In this document: in pieces, positions 22,318 to 32,930 of the stretch | Position numbering within the stretch: the stretch's first letter is position 1 | Layout: each line of letters opens with the position of its first letter | Assembly (NCBI GenBank): GCA_022747635.1 | Contig: JAKTNV010000006.1 | Location: forward strand, 68,163,590 to 68,227,589 | Source: Hetaerina americana | Lineage: Eukaryota; Arthropoda; Insecta; Odonata; Calopterygidae | DNA length: 64,000 nt | Direction of reading: 5' to 3' | Notes under the pieces: model-generated | What the model was told of the DNA's origin: nothing | What the model saw: only the letters and a program-made list of their open reading frames with translations | Databases searched by the model: none | Program-made: the position numbers and the translations under genes

Positions 22318-23708
22318 ATGTAAAAGCATTGTGTGAGGACTACAGAACAATTAGTATGATTTTCCACGCAGCCAAAGTGGTTCTTAGGGTTATCAGCAAG
22401 AGAACGAAGAGCAAAGCAAATGAGTACTGAGAAGTTTGGGCTTAGGAAATGGAGAGGCATGCGCGATGACATTGCAGGAATGAGATCACTAATCGAGAGG
22501 AATATAGAATACAATGAGGACGTATTTGTCTGTTTCGTAAATTTAGAAAAGGCGTTTGAGAGAGTGAATTGGAAAAAATAAATATTCCAGAATTTGGGAA
22601 TAGATTATATTTATTTAATTTATTCATTTGTGGCTTTATAGTAACTTCTCAAATCTAACCTGTATATATTACATTAAAGACGATTAGAAATACCCAAGCC
22701 CGAGGCGTAGGAAAACCCATCGAGGCGGGAATCGTTCTCATGTCCTCTGGGCTGGAAGACAAGATCGTTATCCCGCTGGTCCCAGGGCCGGCGGGGTAAC
22801 GTCCGCTGGATAGCGCGGTAAGATTAGAGGAACAGAAGAATAAACTGCAACCTGTGCATGTTTCAGACTGCTCAGGTGCGATTGGACGACGGAAAGTCCG
22901 CATAGGCAGTGTTAGGTGTAAGGCAGAGGTATCCATCATCACCGGTACTGTTCAACGTATATATGGAGTGAATAATTCAAAGAGGTAGAACTAAAAATAG
23001 GATCGAATGTCGGCGGAGAATTCGTTAAATTAGTTAGGTTTACTGATGACCAAGCCCTAGTTTGTCAACCAGTCAAGGGGTGGAAAACTTTGCTAAGAGA
23101 GACGGATATTCAGTGCGATAGATATGGGGTGAAAAAAATATTTAAAAAAACAAAGGTTATGACATTTTTCAGCAAGAGATAGGCTGAACCATTTTAATAG
23201 AAGTGCAAAAACTAGAGCTGGTCGAGCATTTTACGTATCTCGGAAGCTTATAGACCTAAATGGTCAAGGTAGCAGGGACTTATAGAGAAGAATTACACCA
23301 GGCCAAGAGGTTTTCACAAGGAGGAGGGGGTTGAAGACGGGGACGCTGACTAGGGAAGCTAAGAAAAGGCTCGTCAAAACTTTGATATGGAGCGTAGTTA
23401 AGTATGTGAACACATGGTCACTGAAGCAGGATAATAGACGTAGGTTGGAGGGTTGTGAAATGTGGTAGTGGAGAAGAATGGAGAAGGTGAAATGGATAGA
23501 GAGGAAAAAAAATGAGGTAGAACTTGGTATGGTGAGCGAGGAGAGGGGTTTGTTGGGAGAAATCATATGGTGACACAAAATGGATGCAGAGCAATTTGAC
23601 TGGAAGTGGGATATTAAAGGTTACGGTAGAGGGGCGAGCGTTAGGCCAACAAAGAAGAAGAAGGAGTAGGATAGCAATTTTCAGATGGAATGAAGGGAGG
23701 AGAGAAAG
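22318..23708 (+). mobile_element. RTE-like LINE family A, decayed copy split by a SINE
   Basis: The copy aligns from 'GAGGACTACAGAACAATTAG' (the EDYRTIS codons of family A) through GFRK, VDFEKAF (about 22540), a SINE insertion at about 22608-22808, then NLYMSQTAQV (CTGTGCATGTTTCAGACTGC), a retained DD codon pair (TTTACTGATGACCAAGCC at about 23038), KLE-FTYLG, and the C-terminal MWxWRRMEK and GLLGEI segments. It stops abruptly at about 23708, inside the codons for the last GMKGGRK, where the 5' leader of another family A copy begins. All frames are broken. Confidence 0.85.
22608..22808 (-). repeat. SINE family 3 nested in a LINE
   Basis: On the minus strand the unit has GGGACCAGCGGGATAACGAT (A-box region), a mid arm, AACGATTCCCGCCTCGATGG (B-box region) and a trailing body ending in an AAT/AAAT-rich tail at about 22610-22628. 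The layout and tail match the copy at 27483-27683. It interrupts the family A reverse-transcriptase codons between GIDW and NLYMSQ equivalents, so it arrived after that LINE copy. Confidence 0.65.
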
Positions 23709-24690
23709 AAGTTAGTCCGCGCAGCGCCAGCTCATCAATGAGGTGACTGCAAAGGCGTCTGACCTCTGTGGGACGGCCATTGAGTGATTGTGCCACGTTG
23801 AAAACAATACTGGGTAATGCGACGGGAAACCACCTAAATTATTATCTCCAAGATTTTTATGATGGACGGTGTAGAGTAAATGAGTGTTGGCAACTATGGC
23901 ACTCTGCCCAATTAATCATGTGCCCTGCTCTGTCCCGGGTGAGGCAAAGCTCCCGCGGTCATCTCACGAAACCCTTGCAAAGAAAAACAAAAGTTGCACA
24001 GAAGGCGTGGTATTTAATACCTATACAATGTGAAACAGATGGATAGCGGGGATAACGGGAGTGATAGTTATAGAGTAATATACAGCGACGAGAGCCAGCG
24101 AGGGGTTGCCATAATATTGAACAAAAAGATAGGAAGAAGCGTAGTTAACATAGCAACGTATAGAATATTAAACTAGAGATAAAGGCAGAACCGACGAAAT
24201 TGTTCAGTGCTCAGGCAAGTAAAGTTCGGAGAAGGCCATTGAATTTTGCAGGATACATGGGTTTGACTTGGTTTAACACCACAAAAGGCACAGGTATTCT
24301 TGGAAAATTTAAGGTGACTAAGAAAGGTATCGGTTGGATTTTATTATGTTTAGGCAAAGATTTAGTAACAGCGTTATCAGTTGGCAGAGTTTCCTCGGAG
24401 CGCATGCGAGAGTCTGTTCACAATTTAGAAGTCATGAAGTGTGGCGTCCTATTAAAAAATATGCGGTAGGGGTGGTGGGTTGGAAAATGGAATGTAAAAG
24501 TATGAACTGGAATGACAAGGAAGGAGTAGTAGCGGGCTAAAAGGTGAGAACTATCGAGAAAAATTGGAAATGTATCAACAGAGAGATATCTAAAGTCGTA
24601 AAAGGAACTAAAGGAATAGGTTATTTGGGAAAGGACAAGGAAACTATCTATCACGGATTGATCATAAAAAAGATATTTTGTTTTTTCTCT
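23709..24690 (+). mobile_element. RTE-like LINE family A, 5' half with internal deletions
   Basis: It begins with the family 5' leader (GTCCGCGCAGCG, then GCGTCTGACCTCTGTGGGAC and GGGAAACCACCTAAATTATT), which matches 37868-38000. Part of the endonuclease follows: GGGGTTGCCATAATATTGAA equals the RGVAIVLNE codons, and TGGTTTAACACCACAAAAGG equals NTWFRHHKRR. Two internal deletions are visible: one removes the endonuclease N-terminus, the other its central MPPS-GDWNE part. It ends in the linker (ITDE-MI equivalents, CACGGATTGATCATAAAAAA) at about 24690 against an inverted copy. Confidence 0.85.
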
Positions 24691-25905
24691 CCAATCGATT
24701 CCTTTTCTCTGCAATTTATCCATTAGTTTTTCCAAATTTAATATTTCAAACGCCTTTTTAAAATCTACGGGCCAGACAAATATGTTCTCATTGCATTCTA
24801 CATTTGTCAATGCGATGGTTTCTGGCTTCACTTTTTGGATGTTTATGTTAATTAAATGAAGATTACAATTTATTTTTCCACTGTTCTTAGCAATGGAAAA
24901 ATGTTCATTGTGTTCTTAATTTTATGATTTTATGTTCCTCTCTATGTATGATCTTATTACTGCAAAGTCGTCTCCGTAGCCTCTTATCGTTAAGAACCCT
25001 AAATGATCATCCCATTAGTATTTATTTGCCGTGTTCTCTTTATTTTGTTGATTATCCAGAGAACTAATTTAGCTTCTTGCAAAATTAAACTTATTGTACT
25101 ATAGTCCTGATACGATTTAGACTTTGCCTATTTCGGAATATGTATTATCACTGAATTAAAAAAAAATCTTCCGGCCAGATCCCTAACCTAAGAAGGTGTT
25201 ACGAATTAGTATACTCCTATATACTCCTCTTCCCACATTTTCGTAAACCTTTTAGTATCTCCGCATAAACGTTGTGTATCCCCACGGCCTTATTCGATAT
25301 AATTTCCCCTAATACCCTTTCTATCTCCCCGTCGAGTAAGCCCGGGCATAAGTTTTCTTCTTCTACCTCCTTTTCTATTTCTTTATCTAAGCTTGCAGGC
25401 CTAAGTTCTTTACGAAACAGATCTTCCCTAATTTCCCTCCATATCTCGTAAACTCCTTCTATTTCAACTGGCGATTTTCCCAAATTATCTTAAACTGCCA
25501 ACAACAACCTTTTAACTTACGGCTAGTGTTTTAACCTTCTCGGATAGCACACCAATTTTACCCTTCCGCTGCAAACTTTCCATATCCTCGCACTGCGTCA
25601 TCTGCCACCCATCTTTTTCTCTATTTGTTACCCGTCTCAATTTATTATTTAACTCTTTATGCTGACTTATGTCTAACTCTGTGCGTACGAAATTTCCAAT
25701 TCCTTCACTCATATATCTTATAATCATCTGATCCGTTATCCATGGTTTCCTTCTCCTTTAGCTAGCAACAGTTCCTACATATTCTTTCACGGATTTTAAT
25801 ATCCCTTATTTGATATATATCCATTTTTACTCGATAGTACTCAGTTCCTTTCCCTTACTCATGATTTTTTTAGAGCTTGCGAAAACATATTCATGCGGAT
25901 AAAAA
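24690..25905 (-). mobile_element. RTE-like LINE family A, inverted decayed copy
   Basis: Read from 25905 downward on the minus strand this runs through the linker (STIE, ITDQMI, ELNNKLRR, CEDMESLQRKGKIG at 25512-25727), the spacer (RKELRPASLD, NKAVG, KCGKR at 25217-25483), then LAR-SGRFF, PIPK and EDYSTISLI remnants (about 25200-25080), GF-ERR, and the palm FVWPVDFKKAFEILN-EKLMDKLQRKGIDWR at about 24800-24690. One long open stretch, 24418-24831, crosses the junction. Stops and indels interrupt everything else. Confidence 0.85.
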
Positions 25906-27482
25906 TAAAGAGAGAATGGATGAAGGCAGAACGCAATGTCAGCGGGGAAGTTTAGAGAGTGAGGATTAAAATCCGGAAGTTCCTTCACTCGTGACTTGAA
26001 ATACAGATTTTTGGACAGATGCTGCAAGAGAAGAATGGTCCCACCAATTTAAATTCATTAATTTTCGAACAGTCATATCCAAGCACCGCTTAATAAGTTA
26101 ATCTCTACCGTCTGCATGGGCATACGTATTTTCTCCATTGAATTCTTTACCGCAGTGTAACCGTAAAAGAACACCTAAGTTAAGATTGGAATGGACATCG
26201 ATGTCGAAATTTAAAGAAGCCTTCGCCCATTCAACGATTAGAGGGCAGCGGATTACGCTTCCGCGTTGCATGGCAGACACACGTCCGGGGAATAATGGGT
26301 GGGATGGAGAGGGAGCAGAGGACAAAATGAAATCCGCGTTTGAAGGTCGGAATGCCTAGTGACTGGCGAGATCATCGGGTTGACGTCAGACTAACAAGGG
26401 TGATGCCCCCGCATGGTGTTCAATTTTTTCAGTTTGGCGCACGAATAGTGTTGGTACGCGAGGCCATGCGCCAGTTTATGTACGGTATACGCCTGTGCCT
26501 TCTGGGCTTCTGGGTTTGCCCATTATTATTTTCCCACTAATCTCCTTTGGCGACGAACATCTCTTTGATGTGGTTAATCTGTTTTCGTCGCAGTCTTTTT
26601 TCTTTGGGATTTGAATTACCGACTGATGATTTTTATTTTACTATAACAGAGGATGAAAGCCGGTATATTTAATACCTTAGAAGTATATTATTTGTAGTTA
26701 TTTTACTCTTTTGCTAATTTGTTAATTAAAAAACGGGTTGGCGTTTGTTTGCCGGGAATTTTCTCTAACTTTTGGATTAATTATTTGAAAATGAAATACT
26801 AGACACTGTGGCATTTTTGAAATTAGTTGCAGAGCTGCGGTTCCAGATACACACATAAATGCAGTAAGTGGATTAGTTTTACTCATATGGAAATTACAAA
26901 GCTAAACTTAAATATTTGTGTGTCAAAGGCAAAAAAATTCTTTTTAGTTAGCAGTGGAAGCCTTATTTGGGAGAGCATATTGCTTTATTAACCAATGAGC
27001 TCCCCTCAGAAACTGGTTTTGAATATAGGATATCACTGTACAATATCTCTTTCAACGTATCAATTTTTACATTTCCAATAATTCTATTTTTAAATTCACT
27101 CATGTCATAACCTGGCTTTAATACTGTATATATTTGCTATCCATTTAGCATATTTGAATTTAAGAAATTATATCACATATTTAATTCACAGACGAATCTA
27201 TGAGATTGCCTGAGTATACTATATTTATTTGTCTTGCAGGAAATTTACATTAGCCGAATTTCATAAAATACCACCATGGTCTGAATTGTGTTTCAAAAAT
27301 ACTCTGGAAGTATGGAAAAACTTGAGTGTTATTCTACTTCGGAACCAAACATAATCGTTAAAAATATTAATGCTCCAGCATCACCTGTCATAATTCCTGT
27401 TTTTAGTTTTCATGTTAAATTTAAATATAGTACAAATGACCCGAAGTATATAAGTTTATAACTAAATAAATAAAGTATAAAT
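25906..27482. other. Intergenic DNA with a GC-richer patch
   Basis: About 26090-26540 is richer in GC and includes a perfect CRE palindrome TGACGTCA near 26381. Open frames there overlap on both strands and carry no domain. The rest (26540-27480) is AT-rich and blank. Confidence 0.35.
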
Positions 27483-27683
27483 GGCCGACCCCGGTGGCGG
27501 CGGGGTAACGTCCTCGTCTGCCATTCCAAGGGTCGCGGGTTCGATTCCCGCCTGGGTGAGTTTCCCTCCATCTAGGACTTGTTTGTAAATGTGTCCATTG
27601 TAATCGTTGTTAATAGTTCGATGTAAAGGCCAAAATATGCTGTTTTCGGACTTATACTGAATAAATAAATAAATAAATAAGTT
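27483..27683 (+). repeat. SINE family 3 (tRNA-derived) with (AAAT)n tail
   Basis: The head GGCCGACCCCGGTGGCGGCG with GGGTAACG (A-box region) is followed by an anticodon-arm-like stretch and a clear B-box GCGGGTTCGATTCCCGCC. A body of about 110 bp then ends in five AAAT repeats (about 27658-27680). This is the standard architecture of a tRNA-derived SINE mobilised by a LINE. The anticodon cannot be fixed with confidence. The nested copy at 22608-22808 is its relative. Confidence 0.8.
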
Positions 27684-28509
27684 GATGATAAACCTTATTC
27701 TAACTAAAGCTATTTACATATTTTTTATTCTATACAAACGAAACATTATTTATTGGAATAACATTTCAAGCGTCGTCTTATATCCAAATAACAAATTAGA
27801 ATTTATTTCATCATGCTCTTTCACTTTGAGAAATGTTTTTTCAATGGCATTATAGATACTTCATTCGACTATCCATGTGCACCATTGAGAGGATACTGTT
27901 CATCTTCATATTCATTTAATGATTGCCTCAGTATTTATTTCATTGTATCCACAATAATCCGTCCCAATGCAGGAATTTTTTTCTTGCGTGACTACGTGAT
28001 GTTACATCATAGTTTAAAAGAACTCAAGCAAACTTTAATTACTAAATGAGGTAGCAAGTTTTTGAGCTACTTTAAATCGATCCGTTCCCAGTTGAGAAGC
28101 CAGGAAATAATTGAGATCTCGCGTGAAAATAAAGACGAGGGGAGGGAAAATGTTCACAACCAAAATTCTGTATCACTTGCAAACAAAATGCGTTTTCATT
28201 ATACTTCAAAATATTAAACTTATAAAAGATCTAGTGATTTCTCGGCGTATCACCGAATTTTTTTTTTTCGGATCATCCACCAGGGGAGGCTCTTCATCTC
28301 TAACGACGTTTCGATGAGAGGGGAATTTATGCAACACTGTACGATTTTTCACTTTTTCCATATAAAGGTAAAGAAATATTGCGTTAATGGTTACACAGGA
28401 ATAGTTAAAGTGAGAAAATCGGTAATAATTGAAAATACTTATGAATTAGCAGGATCTGTATCCTTTTAATGAATTAAAACTAGCATGGCCTGTCTTTTTA
28501 AATTACTCT
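27684..28509. other. AT-rich DNA; trace of a ribozyme-like repeat end
   Basis: No gene is seen. On the minus strand around 28313-28290 the string TCATCGAAACGTCG resembles the right half of the hammerhead-like repeats elsewhere in the window, but no CUGANGA partner lies upstream. Confidence 0.35.
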
Positions 28510-28526
28510 TATACACACACACACAC

Positions 28527-28582
<56 letters not shown>
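28510..28582. repeat. (AC)n(TA)n microsatellite
   Basis: About 18 bp of AC repeats followed by about 54 bp of TA repeats, directly flanking the left arm of the inverted repeat at 28576. Confidence 0.9.
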
Positions 28583-28586
<4 letters not shown>

Positions 28587-29047
28587 ACAGATGTAGATTT
28601 TTAGAATATAGAGACACAAAGAAAGGACTCTCACAATTTGTTATTTTACGTTTCGACAGCACGGCTGTCGTCTTCAGAATGGCGTTCTCGGGGAAGAGCG
28701 GAGAGGATGTGCGGGGGAGAGGTGGGGGAAGGAGAGGTAAAGGGACCAATAGGAAATGAACAAGGGGGTGGGGGGGATATGTAGGCAGCCAGTTGATGCA
28801 TTCAGTGGGCTTGGTTCAGCCCGGGCGGTTTGAATGATTGGGCCACCCAGATATGCGCCATCTCGCGGATTCTCACCTCTATTATACTCGCAGATTTTGG
28901 AAGGATCCCCCGCACATCCTCTCCGCTCTTCCCCGAGAACGCCATTCTGAAGACGACAGCCGTGCTGTCGAAACGTAAAATAACAAATTGTGAGTGTCCT
29001 TTCTTTGTGTCTCTATATTCTAAAAATCTACATCTGTGTTTTTATAT
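28576..29047. repeat. Long inverted repeat (144-bp arms) with two hammerhead-like cores
   Basis: Arms 28576-28719 and 28904-29047 are near-identical inverted copies around a 184-bp spacer, and each outer end abuts a (TA)n tract. Each arm contains CTGAAGA, the stem CGACAGC-CGT-GCTGTCG, then GAAAC: on the plus strand at 28947-28974, and on the minus strand at 28677-28650. This is the CUGANGA / helix II / GAAAC arrangement of hammerhead ribozymes, known from the termini of Penelope-like elements and retrozymes. A complete helix III and cleavage site were not found. No reverse-transcriptase or GIY-YIG coding sequence is present in the spacer, so at most it is a non-autonomous remnant. Confidence 0.75.
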
Positions 29048-29088
29048 ATTTGTGTGTTGCCGATGAGCGTTCCATTTCGAAGATATTT

Positions 29089-29434
<346 letters not shown>

Positions 29435-29437
29435 ATA

Positions 29438-29828
29438 TAAATTATTTTATTCGGCTCAGAATATTACAGAGTTTGTTAGCATTATGCATAATATCAGGTC
29501 ACAGATTATGGGTACATCATGTTTTTCTTTAGTATAAGTGTATACATGGATAAAGCCATGATACATACTATACCCCACATACATATCCACTTGTACATAC
29601 ATACGCACACATGCACATCCACACGCACATACATAAGCATATGCATACAGACGCATACTCGTACATTTGACCATTAACAGTTAGAAAGAAAAAAGAAAGG
29701 AAGACAAGGTCCACAGATATTAGGAGGGAGATTTTAGCTAGCAATGGAAAATTATGTATTGTAAGAAATTATCAATGGCAGGGTTGAAATTATCGATTCA
29801 ATCAGTCATTCAGAAAAAAAAACTCTTC
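29438..29828. other. Spacer with ACATAC-type degenerate repeats
   Basis: A degenerate (ACATAC)n/(CACA)n stretch lies at about 29560-29660. No gene is seen. A short A-run at 29815-29822 lies just beyond the broken end of the LINE ORF pair on the minus strand. Confidence 0.5.
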
Positions 29829-29872
29829 AACGATGGACGAAATGTGTCCGGCACCGGGTGGCTACCGGACAT
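29828..29872 (-). pseudogene. Start of a lost ORF2, truncated after about 14 codons
   Basis: The ORF1 stop (29874-29872) shares its last base with an ATG (29872-29870), giving TGATG, a stop/start overlap used for termination-reinitiation in several LINEs. The downstream frame opens MSGSHPVPD and then breaks into T-rich sequence, so the endonuclease and RT of this element are missing. Confidence 0.45.
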
Positions 29873-31459
29873 CACTTCCCAGAGTTCTGATCGTGGCTAG
29901 CGTCGCTCCGGTCGCGACTCGACCCCGGGCGACGAGTGCTTCGCCGTTTCCTGGGACGCCTCGTCCAACGGGTCGACGAGCGAGGACGCGGCATTTCGCT
30001 ACATCCCTCCCCCCCGGCCTCGTCCGAAGAGGAAGAGCCAGCCGTGGTCCCCACGAAGACCGGGTAACTCGGCAGCGTTCCACAGGGGGCCTTCTTCGAA
30101 GGAGCACCGCTGGGGGCCGCCAAGGGGCAGGAGGTACCCTCGGGGAGGGTCGGAGTGGCGGGCTGGGGCTCATCTGCGGAAGGGTTGTGGTCGGGAAAAA
30201 TCAGGGGCGATAGTTGCTTGTGGTCCGTATCTTGAGAAGCGCTGGGAAGATCGTCGACACCTTGGCTGTCCTTAATGGGGAAAGAAGATGGGGTATGTGG
30301 GATTTTTGACTTTGGGAAACTTGTATGCGGGTCGACTTCAGGGGTCGGTGACGCTTCCTTTACAGTCAATGATAAAGGGGTCGAGGGATGAGCTGTTGGG
30401 GACGGGAAAACATCGCAATCAGATGCATCCTCCTCACCTGTCACCAGAGGTTCTCCGGGTGTATGAAACCCGTGATGCAAGGATCGCGTAGCGAGGGCGT
30501 CGATGGCGTGAGCGGGGGGAGGGGGGGCGAAAGACCATCCCTCCTCATTTGACGAGCTCACGGAGACGGGGGCTGGAGGTCGTGTGATATTAGGCGAGGT
30601 GGTAGGTACGTGAGCCATTTGTAGATCGGTATTCAAGACCAGGAGCTTGGGTTTGTCTGTCCTCTTCTTTTTCGGTTCCCTTTCCTCCGTTGACGATTTT
30701 CGCTCCCGCTGACATTTCCCTCCAATTGAAGGGAGATGCGGGGGACCGACGGGAACAGCCGGGGCCGCACCCTCGATGAGTAGAAGCGACCGCGCTCTCT
30801 CCTCCACAGCCACTTCGGGCTCGTCCATCTCCACGGCGGCGTTAGGGTTGGAGGGCATCGTCATTGCCTCCACATAGCTCTTACCTCCCTGGTTCCGAGG
30901 GCAGGTCTTGCGCTCGTGACCTTCTTGGTTACAGCGGGCGCAAGTGCGGCGCTGACCCTCATAGATGATGATGGCCCGGTTGCCGCCGATGTGGAGGTAC
31001 GAGGGGATATTTCTCTCGACCGTCATCCGCACAACCCTGGTGCCAGTAAGCACCCGCGCCATATTTTCTCCCTCCCACCTGTTCTCCCACGAGCGATGGA
31101 TTTTACCAAAGCGTTGGAGCTCGCCTGTTGTCTTCCAATGGGGTCTCCACGGGGAGACAAAGAACCCTGACATTACACGGGCTGCCGGAAGTCTCGTCAA
31201 TTGTTATTGTCGTCCTCTGGTCACTTAAAGACGGAAACGGTAGTTTCCGCGGAGTATTGTCTAAAATCCTAGTCATTGTAGCTTCGGTTGCCAACTTCAG
31301 GAATATCAAATGGCGATTGTATCCAAATTGGATCGCCACTATCTCTTCGGGTGTGAGGCCCAGCGACTCTAACGTGAAGAGGTGGACCTCCAACGGGGTA
31401 GGGGGCTTCGCCTTCTCGTCAACTTGCAAGGCGAGCGTGTTTAAGCGGCGCACAGCCAT
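29872..31459 (-). pseudogene. Non-LTR retrotransposon ORF1 (gag-like, CCHC), frameshifted
   Basis: The minus strand encodes a nucleic-acid-binding ORF1. The first 110 residues or so (ATG at 31459, frame ending 31103) start MAVRRLNTL and include IQFGYNRHLIFLKLA, resembling the RRM-like N-terminal half of such proteins. After a one-base-equivalent frameshift near 31140, the second frame (to the stop at 29872) continues GELQRFGKIHRSWEN, VVRMTVERNIPSYL and one zinc knuckle CARCNQEGHERKTC (C87-C90-H95-C100 of the 442-residue frame). A long proline-, serine- and acid-rich tail ends in a basic RR/KR/RS-rich stretch. ORF1 proteins bind their own RNA in the retrotransposition particle. GC content is far above the neighbours'. 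The stop overlaps a following ATG as TGATG. Confidence 0.8.
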
Positions 31460-32000
31460 TTAAAGAAATCAAATTCAGCACACTAGCATGAAGAAGGAAA
31501 GCGCAAAAAAAACGAGCACTTTAAAGGGAAATAAAACACTCACGAACGCTCCCTCCCCGCCACACGCACCCGGCGGTAGCAAACAAAAAGAGCCTAAGCT
31601 CTACACCAGGAGTCAAGGTCAGTCTTGATCCACTAAACAAAACAAAAGTACGGCCTTCCCGGCGGAAGAAGTCGAGAGTCAAACTGCACGCTTCTTGATG
31701 AACTAGGCGGTCAACCGCCGCTCGAAACAAAACACGATCGGAACCTCGATTTCCGAGAGAGTCCGGCGGTGCCGCTCTCCAAACCCCGGCGGCCGAAGCC
31801 TCGGACGCCGGCGATTTTAGACACTCGGTGAACACAGGCACGTCCTGCTGTCAAGGCAGCTATCGAGGAAACGTAATTTACCCTGAGATCCGTGGGTCTA
31901 ATATGTCGCCAAGCGCCCCGATTCTTTAGCCAAGAGATGGCGTCAGGGGGCTCTTTCACCCACCAAAGGAGAAATAGACACTATAAATTCTAACCCACTG
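31460..32000 (-). other. GC-rich 5' leader of the ORF1-bearing LINE
   Basis: This stretch lies upstream of ORF1 on the minus strand and shares its GC-rich composition. It contains no credible coding frame. It is probably the 5' untranslated and internal-promoter region of the element. Its distal 120 bp recur as a direct repeat at 32085-32200. Confidence 0.5.
31862..31985. repeat. Direct repeat, copy 1
   Basis: It shares AGGAAACGTAATTTAC, CTGAGATC, CCGATTCTTTAGCCAAGAGA, TGGCGT and ACCCACCAAAGGAGAAAT with 32085-32200 in the same order and orientation. About 80-90% of positions match by eye. It may be a tandem 5'-end monomer of the LINE, or two independent insertions. Confidence 0.75.
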
Positions 32001-32032
32001 TACTTTCCCCTTTTGTATTGTCTAGTCTGTGT

Positions 32033-32083
32033 GACAGTCTTTCCACTTGCCGGGCGGAGGCTCTTAACCACTTGAGCTATCCA
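32033..32083 (-). repeat. SINE family 1, head fragment
   Basis: The minus strand reads AGCTCAAGTGGTTAAGAGCC, TCCGCCCGGCAAGTGGAAAG and then breaks. This is the A-box and anticodon arm of the Ala-like head without a B box. It is wedged exactly between the two direct repeats at 31862 and 32085. Confidence 0.8.
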
Positions 32084-32084
32084 G

Positions 32085-32200
32085 GAAACGTAATTTACAC
32101 TGAGATCTGCAATGCTTTATGCAAACAAGTGCCCGATTCTTTAGCCAAGAGATGGCGTTAGGGAGCTGTTTTACCCACCAAAGGAGAAATTGATATGAAA
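32085..32200. repeat. Direct repeat, copy 2
   Basis: Second copy of the unit at 31862-31985; see that entry for the shared modules. It lacks the segment TCCGTGGGTCTAATATGTCG, which is replaced here by different sequence. Confidence 0.75.
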
Positions 32201-32272
32201 CACAGAGGAAAGGATAATAGTGAAGGAATCCTACAAAATCATAAAGGATATGAACAGTGCGTTTCGTGGCAC

Positions 32273-32504
32273 GCATAGCCAGAAGAAGAGACGAGCCACA
32301 ATTGGAAGGATCCGGAGTTCAAATCCCGGTCTCGGAAATATTTTTGCATTCGTGATCTGCTTGATTCCGCCTTCCCCACCTCTACTATGTTCGTCCTTTA
32401 TGTGTGTTCCTATCCCTTTTCCTTATATAAGTTTCTATATAAATGAGTATTTGTTCACCGTTTGGCGGGATTTCGTGTTTGAATGTGTGTGTGTGTGTGT
32501 GTGC

Positions 32505-32505
<1 letters not shown>
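32273..32505 (+). repeat. SINE family 1, plus-strand copy
   Basis: The head is degenerate (CATAGCCAGAAGAAGAGACG in place of the A-box region), but the B-box-like GGAGTTCAAATCCCGGTC and the entire body are well kept: GAAATATTTTTGCATTCGTG, CCGCCTTCCCCACCTCTACT, TTCGTCCTTTATGTGTG, TTATATAAGTTTCTATATAA, GAGTATTTGTTCACCGTTTG, GCGGGATTTCGTGTTTG. It ends in (GT)n(TA)n. This copy best shows the body in the sense direction. Confidence 0.85.
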
Positions 32506-32590
<85 letters not shown>

Positions 32591-32866
32591 GCACACACAC
32601 ACACATTCAAACACGAAATTCCGCCAAACGGTGAACAAATACTGTTATGAGTATTTGTTCACCGTTTGGCGGGATTTCGCGTTTGAATGTGTGTGTGTGT
32701 GTGTGTGTGTGTGCGCGTATATATATATATAAACACACGCACACACACACACATTCAAACACGAAATCCCGCCAAACGGTGAACAAATACTCATTTATAT
32801 AGAAACTTATATAAGGAAAAGGATAGGAACACACATAAAGGACGAACACAGTAGAGGTGGGGAAGG

Positions 32867-32930
<64 letters not shown>

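Noticed and set aside
23709..25905. 5' inversion by twin priming
   Set aside because: Order and overlap of the element segments are the reverse of what twin priming produces.
28290..28320. A further hammerhead-like core
   Set aside because: Only the GAAACGTCG half is present on the minus strand; no CUGANGA lies at the right distance.
29833..30213. Plus-strand 126-codon GC-rich frame
   Set aside because: It is the antisense of the ORF1 tail at the end of the LINE; high GC content removes stops on both strands.
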